Shown here: one piece after another, positions 56,226-64,000 of the stretch | Layout: every line of letters begins with the position of its first letter | Numbering within the stretch: position 1 is the stretch's first letter | Origin: Oreohelix idahoensis | Taxonomy: Eukaryota > Mollusca > Gastropoda > Stylommatophora > Oreohelicidae | Assembly (NCBI GenBank): GCA_024509875.1 | Contig: JAMPIV010014153.1 | Location: 124,001-188,000, forward strand | Direction of reading: 5' to 3' | DNA length: 64,000 nt | Position numbers and translations under genes: made by a program | Notes under the pieces: generated by a model | What the model saw: the letters and a program-made list of their open reading frames with translations, nothing else | Databases searched by the model: none | Told to the model about the DNA's origin: nothing

Positions 56226-59108
56226 TGTCGTGGTTGAGTTTGAGTGTAGAGTATTTGTCGAGTTGGACAATAGTAGTGAAATCGACAAGGGATAGTGGAC
56301 GGACAGAGTTATAGATTACACTTTAGATAAGGTGTAAATAGGAGATGGACTTGAGACAACCTGGAAGAAGATTTATTCAAAGGATCTCTCTCTCCAGGCC
56401 TCAACTCACTTTTACTGTCTAAGCATCTCCGGCTCTCACTCTTTTCTCTTATCATACATAGAGATTCTAGTAAAGAGCTAAAAATACAAATATGGATGGA
56501 AAGGTCGTGAACAGCGTATTAATAAAGGTGTAAACTTTATTAAAGAAGAAAAAGCATGGAATTAATGCATATCATCACAACAACATAAAATTACATCAAT
56601 AATCAACTAATCATCAATAGTCATCAATAATCATATACACCAACAACCACACACACAGATCACCATTTATAAAACCTGTAGAACACAGAGAGATGAAATA
56701 ACTGAGTGTCAGCCCGTCCGTTTTCGGGACCATATGAAATAGTCCAGACAGTGTGTTACTTGTAGATCCTTCGTGAGGGACTATGCCTACAAAACTGTCC
56801 TTGTTGGTACTATCATTGGTGACTCCCCCCCTACTGGCGCGAGGTGGGCTGGGGGACGCTGTTTATCTCCTGCAGACCAACTGAATGAACTTAGCGACAG
56901 CCTGTCCGCTTTCGGGGACCAAGGGGAATAGCTCCAGTAAGTGGTTTTTTCGTATATATCCGCCATCGGTGATGGAATTAACCTGAATAAAATCACTGTA
57001 TAGGCGCTATCGTTGGTGACCGCTACTCGCGAGAGGGGGGCTGGAACTCTGTCCATAGATGGCTGCTCATACGTGCGAGGTTTTAAGTATCCAGAAAATA
57101 CACCAGAAGAAGTCACTTGAGGACAAAGAGACCCAGGCGCGCTTATCCGGCGCAAGGCTCCGCTTGGCTGTAAATCCTGTTTAAACTGGTTTGGCTGTGG
57201 TTTGCTGAGTGCCCCGTTTAGGCACAAAAAGGCGGGTGATATGGAATTCTGCTATAGGCATGCTGGGCGGGTTTGATATTCTGAAAGCCGCGATGCTCTG
57301 GCTGGTAATCCAATAGGCGAGTAGAGAGCTACTACTGCATTTGGCGATTCCAGATTTTGCGTTGGCTCCGTTGCACTGCGTGAGCTTAACTTGGCGTTGA
57401 CAAAAAAGGGGTTTTGATTCAGGAACGGGGTTGACGATTCGTTGCTAGATGTATACAGAAACCCTCTAGATCGAAGAGTATATGACTTTCTTCGCCTGAT
57501 TGAAGTCTGCTCTAGCGATTCGGTCTTCCTGAAACTGAGACCCAAAAAGAGACACCCTTTTACTTCAAGCAAATAATAAATCACACTAACTTTATACAGA
57601 AAGTTTCGCTCCGCTATGGGATTAAATTTATTGTAGTTATTGCTATGATAGTTTAGGGCTGTCTTTAACCATGTCTCCTGTTCCTTAAAAATATCAATTA
57701 TCAACACGCGCCCGCATAGGCTTAATATCTTTTGCACCCCCAGGTACCTGTCAGTAAATGTTCTGACATCAAAAATCTACTCCTCTTCTCCCAATCTCAA
57801 CATACAGGAAACCTAACCTGTAGTTACAGTTAGATGAATATGCTTATTCATCTTACAACATTAAATGAATTTACATAAACAGATTACAGCATTTGACATT
57901 ACACAAATAAATCGTATGTCCCCTTTGGAAAATATATTAGCATTCCACAAAATGAGTACAAAGAAAATGCAATGTTCTTGGTATAATAATACAGTTGTGG
58001 CTAGATCATACGATATAATTATATCTATGCCTGGTGACTGCTTTCAGTGAAAGTTATAGACTAGTGCCTAGCCACACAAGTAAGCATAAAATGATCCTCC
58101 CTTGCCACTAGAAATATCTATCAAAAGGAATAAGTGACTATCTCCTATAATCCAGAGTTATTACCTGCATCTCACTATTCAGTTTTAAAGTGAACAATCC
58201 ACACCTGACATTATCTTACAGAAATGACAGTTAATTTTGCTGACTCTTAACCCAATGGTAAGCATTCGTGGACTGATTCTACGCCTAATATCTGTTATTG
58301 TAAGTTTAACATTTAACCCATGATAAACCGTAACAGTTTAAGCACCACTTAATAGGCCGTAGACAGCGCTACCTTATCACTGAATAAATTACTAGGAGAA
58401 GTCCTCAGAAATAAATTCACTTTCCTAACAGATATATAAAAGCTAACATGAATCTAATATAATAATTATAAGATATGTCAACTCACCCCGAAAACGACTA
58501 GAACATAGGCAAACACATTCTAGTACTGTGTTAAAGTTTGCCTTATCTCATGATGGTCATCTACGGGCCAGGAAAATTTACGAATGTCTTTGTCTATTAA
58601 AACCAGTCTACTCTTATAGATCACAAGGGACGCTCCCCCCGGACACCTGGCGTGCTTATTTCTACAGAAGTTCGGCGAAAGACGTAATCTAGAGTAAGAC
58701 AAAAGAAATCGTGCGAAAGTTCCCCAGGTAGAGAAATGCATAACATTATGCTCTATCTTGTCTAAGGGCAAAAACCCAAAGACTGACCGCGGGTTTGTCT
58801 CCCCCTGTTTCCAGGATGCATAATATTATGATCCGAAGCAGCGTTCTGGAAGCCAAACACAGGGACCCTTTCGCTCGTGATCAAAGGCTTTAAACGTAAG
58901 AGATATTCCCCTGGTCAGACCAGGTGCGGCTTAGATAATATTATCGTTCGCTGATTCTACAGGCCGGAACGTAACCAAACCTCGGATGGGGCTTTCGAAG
59001 GTGAAAAATGAAAGAAAGAAGAATACAAAATGACGAGGAAAACCAGGACATTCAAAAAGTAATCAAATTATGGACAAGATGGTAAAATAGATTATCGGTC
59101 ACGTGACA
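56226..59108 (-). repeat. Element 3 right LTR (5' LTR)
   Basis: 2883 bp, uninterrupted. It differs from the left LTR at few bases (for example near 56300, 56515, 57065 and 57285) and lacks the SINE. Confidence 0.92.
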
Positions 59109-59350
59109 AGTGCCTTCGTTTGATTCTATGGAAAGACCTATGTCTTAATTTTGATTGGCGTATGTGTTTGTTACTGATTGCTTCCCGCAGTTTTCTATAA
59201 CTAATCGTCCGACCCCACAAACGCGCCCTGGGGCGTAAACGAACAAATAGGAGAAAACATTGAACAGCATCGCACCGCTCCCGCACCCCCTTTTTAAAAC
59301 AGCATATATTATATTACACCGCTGTATTTTTCAATCAATATTATGTATTA

Positions 59351-59805
59351 TATCTACTACTACGTACTACTTAGTCGATGCTCTTCTACCTTGGGGCGTA
59401 GAGGTTCGCCAGAGAGAACGCCAATCTGTCCTTTCAGCGGTCTTCCTTCTGTCCTGGTTCCAATCTAGTCCTCGTCCTTTAGGGATTGTTTAATGTTCTC
59501 CTCCCAGCGGAGAACTCTGGTTCTTCCTGGAGGTCTTCCTGGCTCTTGGTTTACCATATTTGGTAGCCGATCTTCCATTCTGCATACATGGTGAAACCAT
59601 CGTAGTTGGACTGTTCTACTTGGGTCTACAGGGGCTGGGTTTTGAGGCCCAGACGTATCGTCTGGTTGCGGACAATGTCTCTTCTTGTTACTTCAAACAC
59701 CTTCCTCAGATACCTCATTTTTGAGGTTTGGATCTGGCTTTTGTGGGTTGTAGTCAATGCCCATGTATCACATCCACATGTCAAGACTGGGACATAGGTG
59801 GAGCG
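59351..59805 (-). mobile_element. 5'-truncated RTE-B LINE
   Basis: Matches the last 450 bp of RTE-B (27600-28050): for example GTCTCTTCTTGTTACTTCAA and TCAAGACTGGGACATAGGTG are shared. It starts with a short TACTAC-type tail and is flanked by ATATTATGTATTA (59338-59350 and 59806-59818), a perfect 13-bp target duplication. It has several small deletions, so it is older than the copy at 27593. Confidence 0.88.
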
Positions 59806-59917
59806 ATATTATGTATTACATAATTAACGAAATTAATATTTTATATTATAGACCAGACCCCAAGGACTTTTCTATTTGGACATGCGCCCTAATATAACCA
59901 ACTAGCTATTGTCCAGG

Positions 59918-60124
59918 TCAAGGTTTCTTTATCTTGTTTGCGTCATGGACCCCTTTGATTGTCCGATGAAGGCTTTGGACCCATTCTTGGTTTTAAAAAA
60001 ATAAATCTACGCACAAGGATAATTAAAAAAAAACTTTACATTTTAAACTTTAAGTTGTGTACACGGACCCCCTAGAATCTACACATGGACCCCCAAAAGG
60101 TCCGTGGATCACTGGTTAACAAAC
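59918..60124. mobile_element. Probable non-autonomous hAT fragment
   Basis: Inverted ends share GGTTTCTTTATC...CATGGACCCC on the left and GGTCCGTGGATCACTGGTTA on the right, with repeated GGACCCC words inside. This resembles short hAT elements of vertebrates. Exact ends and target duplication are uncertain, although TCAAGGTT occurs at both sides (59917 and 60130). Confidence 0.45.
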
Positions 60125-60137
60125 CGTAATCAAGGTT

Positions 60138-61069
60138 GAATGTAGCGCGCCTCCTCAAAAGAGGGTAAACTCCTTGGAAAAAAAACCAATAGCTTATACA
60201 TTGCTAATGCCGGAGCGACTTCTGGCAGTACTCCAAACTAATGGCAAAAAAGATTGTTGTAAATGCGAAGTCAGAGTAAGTTTTGAAAGAAGTGGTAATA
60301 TAAAAAAACATGTTATTGCTTTGAAATACAAATAATGCAGAAAGGAATTAATCTGACAGAAGTAAACAGACAAGCCCCAATCATAAAATACACAGATGAC
60401 CTCTGCTATTGTTTCTGATTCCAAGACCACAGTGACTTTTATATTGGGACATGCGCCATAAAATAATCGACGGACCATGTGTCTATGTTAAAAGAGCCGT
60501 GTCACGCTAAAACGAAGCAAAACTGTTATTTGAAAATAGATAACCAAAGTATTTAGCCAAATAAAGAATAATATATAAAATTAAACACATACCTTTCTGC
60601 ATGACATTAATGTGGCTGGTTTCAGCTTCACACACACATTCTCTTGTCTACCTTTTCGTTGCACAGTAACAGCCCCTTCGCTTCGCCTCCCCCCCCCCCA
60701 AGCAAATTATGTGGATAGACAGGGGGAGCGAAAATAAAATGGAAAAACGCAAAAAGTAAAAGGAGACACAGGTACAATCGTAATGAGCTTATGCACCTGC
60801 CCAAGAAGACTAGTGATTGAATCCCACTGATGGAGACAGATACAGCAGAGAAGAACAGGACAAAACAGATTCTTCGTAAAAAGGTTCTGTATCTAAATGT
60901 AGTTTAAACATAAAAACAACAACGAACAGTGGAAATTATTTTAAAAAATTAAAATGGGCAAACTGAAGGACAGGCACTAAGTCGAAATGATAGACACCGC
61001 AAACCCATCAGTCTTTCTGATACCAAGCATCAGCGCTCAAGGAAACAAAATTCAAATAAACAAACAAAC
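60138..61069. other. No recognisable feature
   Basis: An open frame of 94 codons (minus, 60194-60478) shows a hydrophobic stretch but no motif. A short C run is at 60689-60699. Confidence 0.4.
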
Positions 61070-61632
61070 TGTGTTTAGCAACAGGAACATTTTTAAGCAA
61101 CTTCCGAGCTGAGGCAGACGCACTAAAATCTACAGCAAAAGTCTTAATAACAGAAGACTCTAAAAGATTGTTTCTTTCTTAGACAATAAGAACAGCACTC
61201 GGGAGTCAGAGAAACAACGATCTATATGTTATAAGATATTTCACATTATCTAAATTATGTGAGCAATTCAAAAGTGTGTTATAAAGTGGATCACATCTCA
61301 TTGAATTATCCCTGAAAATAAGAGGCTGAAAACTAGCAAAGGCCCCGGTGGCAAAAGACCTCAAACCGTTACAAGCATAACACATAAAGAGGACTAGAAA
61401 CTTGTCAAAACCAGATACAAATACAAGTCTGAAACTAGAAACACCTATCCACCAGGATAACCATACTTATCACCAGTTACACCAGAAGAGAAACAGTGAT
61501 AATCTTCTGGCTTCAAACAGACCACAACAGAGACACCATCTGTTCAGTAAACTAAAGATAGGAGCTATCGATCAGCGCGCATGTGGTCCTGATACAATGA
61601 TTGATCAACGTCTGCCGCAGGAGTACTCCACA
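61070..61632 (+). mobile_element. LINE-F remnant with RNase H domain
   Basis: Near 61080 the plus strand reads SNFRAEADALKSTAKVLITE, typical of the RNase H domain of Jockey/CR1-type LINEs. An open frame from 61402 continues to HHLFSKLKIGAIDQRACGPD and ends in the cysteine-containing tail. Several stops interrupt it. The sequence then switches abruptly at about 61632 to the LINE-F 3' end in the opposite orientation. Confidence 0.65.
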
Positions 61633-64000
61633 TGTCCTCTTCTTCTTCTCCTTCCTCGTTCGCATTCAGACTTCCACATTCATGACTCTAAGGCCGCTTA
61701 CACACGAGCGTTTCTTGATGCGCGTTTCTCACGCGTGACGAATGAAAGAGTACGGATTTACAGACAGTCTCGCTCGGCTGAGCAGCCTGTAAATCCCTTA
61801 CTCCTTCATTCATCACGCGTGAGAAACGCGCGTCAAGAAACGCTCGTGTGTAAGCGGCCTAATAAAGGCAGTTGTCAACTCAAGGTTCCTGACATCTCGT
61901 TCACACTCAGACTTCAACATTCATGACTCTAATAAAGGCAGTAGTCAACTCAAGGTTGCTGACATCTCGCTCACACTCAGACTTCCACATTCATGACTCT
62001 AATAACGGCAGTAGTCAACTCAAGGTTGCTGACATCTCGTTCACACTCAGACTTCCACATTAATGACTCTAATAAAGGCAGTAGTCAACTCAAGGTTCCT
62101 GACATCTCGTTCACACTCAGACTTCCACATTCATGACTCTAATAAAGGCAGTAGTCAACTCAAGGTTCCTGACATCTCGTTCACACTCAGACTTCCACAT
62201 TCATGACTGTAATAAAGGCAGTTGTCAACTCAAGGTTGCTGACATCTCGTTCACACTCAGACTTCCACATTCATGACTCTAATAAAGGCAGTAGTCAACT
62301 CAAGGTTGCTGACATCTCGTTCACACTCAGACTTCCACATTCATGACTCTAATAAAGGCAGTAGTCAACTCAAGGTTGCTGACATCTCGTTCACACTCAG
62401 ACTTCCACATTCATGACTCTAATAAAGGCAGTTGTCAACTCAAGGTTGCTGACATCTCGTTCGCCTTCAGACTTCCACATTCATGACTCTAATAAAGGCA
62501 GTAGTCAACTCAAGGTTGCTGACATCTCGTTCACACTCAGACTTCCACATTCATGACTCTAATAAAGGCAGTAGTCAACTCAAGGTTCCTGACATCTCGT
62601 TCACACTCAGACTTCCACATTCATGACTCTAATAAAGGCAGTTGTCAACTCAAGGTTCCTGACATCTCGTTCACACTCATACTTCCACATTCATGACTCT
62701 AATAAAGGCAGTAGTCAACTCAAGGTTGCTGACATCTCGTTCACACTCGGACTTCCACATTCATGACTCTAATAAAGGCAGTTGTCAACTCAAGGTTGCT
62801 GACATCTCGTTCACACTCAGACTTCCACATTTATGACTCTAATAAAGGCAGTAGTCAACTCAAGGTTGCTGACATCTCGTTCACACTCAGACTTCCACAT
62901 TAATGACTCTAATAAAGGCAGTAGTCAACTCAAGGTTGCTGACATCTCGTTCACACTCAGACTTCCACATTCATGACTCTAATAAAGGCAGTAGTCAACT
63001 CAAGGTTGCTGACATCTCGTTCACATTCAGACTTCCACATTCATGACTCTAATAAAGGCAGTAGTCAACTCAAGGTTGCTGACATCTCGTTCACACTCAG
63101 ACTTCCACATTAATGACTCTAATAAAGGCAGTAGTCAACTCAAGGTTCCTGACATCTCGTTCGCCTTCAGACTTCCACATTCATGACTCTAATAAAGGCA
63201 GTAGTCAACTCAAGGTTCCTGACATCTCGTTCACCTTCAGACTTCCACATTCATGACTCTAATAAATACAGTAGTCAACTCAAGGTTGCTGACATCTCGT
63301 TCACCTTCAGACTTCCACATTCATGACTCTAATAAAGGCAGTAGTCAACTCGAGGTTGCTGACATCTCGTTCACATTCAGACTTCCACATTCATGACTCT
63401 AATAAAGGCAGTAGTCAACTCAAGGTTGCTGACATCTCGTTCACACTCAGACTTCCACATTAATGACTCTAATAAAGGCAGTAGTCAACTCAAGGTTGCT
63501 GACATCTCGTTCACATTCAGACTTCCACATTCATGACTCTAATAAAGACAGTAGTCAACTCAAGGTTGCTGATATCTCGTTCACACTCAGACTTCCATAT
63601 TCATGACTCTAATAAAGGAGGTAGTCAACTCAAGGTTGCTGACATCTCGTTCACATTCAGACTTCCACATTCATGACTCTAATAAAGGCAGTAGTCAACT
63701 CAAGGTTGCTGACATCTCGTTCACATTCAGACTTCCACATTCATGACTCTAATAAAGGCAGTAGTCAACTCAAGGTTGCTGATATCTCGTTCACATTCAG
63801 ACTTCCACATTAATGACTCTAATAAAGGCAGTAGTCAACTCAAGGTTCCTGACATCTCGTTCACACTCAGACTTCCACATTCATGACTCTAATAATGGCA
63901 GTAGTCAACTAAAGGTTGCTGACGTCTCGTTCACATTCAGACTTCCACATTAATGACTCTAATAAAGGCAGTAGTCAACTCAAGGTTGCTGACATCTCGT
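61633..64000. repeat. 70-bp satellite array, about 31 copies, runs off the window
   Basis: Units contain TCATGACTCTAATAAAGGCA, GTAGTCAACTCAAGGTTGCT, GACATCTCGTTCACACTCAG and ACTTCCACAT. On the minus strand each unit encodes NLELTTAFIRVMNVEV, matching the last codons of LINE-F at 44377-44445, and the first unit is preceded by the same CTTCTTCTTC-rich 3' UTR. The array therefore appears to have grown from the 3' end of LINE-F. Homogeneous units show recent turnover. It is interrupted once, by the MITE at 61692. Confidence 0.93.
61692..61859. mobile_element. 168-bp palindromic MITE, Harbinger-like
   Basis: Two arms of about 70 bp are near-perfect inverted repeats starting GGCCGCTTACACACGAGCGT and including TTTCTCACGCGTGA. 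It is flanked by TAA on both sides (61689-61691 and 61860-61862), and neighbouring 70-bp units have a single TAA at that place. A 3-bp TWA duplication is typical of PIF/Harbinger. It has no coding capacity. Confidence 0.88.

Larger units (their letters stand above)
50107..59108 (-). mobile_element. LTR element 3: non-autonomous, one long ORF
   Basis: LTRs at 50107-53384 (with a SINE) and 56226-59108, flanked by ACTGC (50102-50106) and AGTGC (59109-59113), a 5-bp duplication with one mismatch. A tRNA-Pro-like primer site lies beside the right LTR and a long G-rich polypurine tract beside the left, so it is read on the minus strand. The 2.84-kb internal region holds a single 704-codon ORF with no protease, integrase, RT or RNase H that I can find. 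The LTRs are nearly identical, so insertion was recent. This is the structure called TR-GAG or LARD in plants; the Gag start resembles elements 1 and 2. Confidence 0.86.

Overview
The window looks like nuclear DNA of a metazoan, probably an aquatic deuterostome. The signs are non-LTR retrotransposons of several lineages, tRNA-derived SINEs, hAT and Harbinger-like fragments, large minisatellites, and long-LTR Ty3/gypsy elements with the pol order protease-integrase-reverse transcriptase-RNase H. That permuted order is the hallmark of the Gmr1 lineage, first described from deuterostomes. I cannot name the species. Almost everything readable is mobile or tandemly repeated DNA; the only candidate host exon is at 47815-48369. 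No rRNA, functional tRNA gene, CRISPR array or bacterial operon was seen.

Layout. 1-2145: CA-rich minisatellite and remnants of two LINE families. 2897-11865: LTR element 1 (minus), Gmr1-related, lacking RT, RNase H and the integrase core. 13342-26857: LTR element 2 (minus), Gmr1-like with uninterrupted gag and pol frames; its right LTR carries a nearly full-length RTE-like LINE (22793-26022) flanked by a 95-bp target duplication. 27593-30744: a second nearly full-length RTE-like LINE with a 14-bp duplication. 32248-37440: LINE remnants nested with a hAT element and three SINE insertions. 38540-39655: a 43-bp minisatellite. 40459-43320: a SINE and a 5'-inverted LINE with an open 667-codon RT frame ending in a C2H2 finger. 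44309-46096: a LINE 3' end beside 37-bp and 31-bp arrays. 47815-48369: candidate host exon. 50107-59108: LTR element 3 (minus), with one long ORF and no recognisable enzyme; its left LTR holds a SINE absent from the right LTR. 59351-64000: a truncated LINE, a hAT-like fragment, an RNase H-bearing LINE remnant and a 70-bp satellite that resembles the 3' end of that LINE.

How the parts fit. The three LTR elements share orientation, near-identical LTR pairs, LTRs of 2.4-2.9 kb beginning TGT and ending ACA, 5-bp target duplications (one imperfect), tRNA-Pro-like primer binding sites, and a Gag that starts with a similar short helical motif followed by a charged coiled coil. Only element 2 encodes the enzymes. 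Elements 1 and 3 appear to have moved recently although they lack those enzymes, so I infer that they were mobilised in trans by an element-2-like partner. Family names RTE-A, RTE-B and LINE-C to LINE-G are local labels, not database names.
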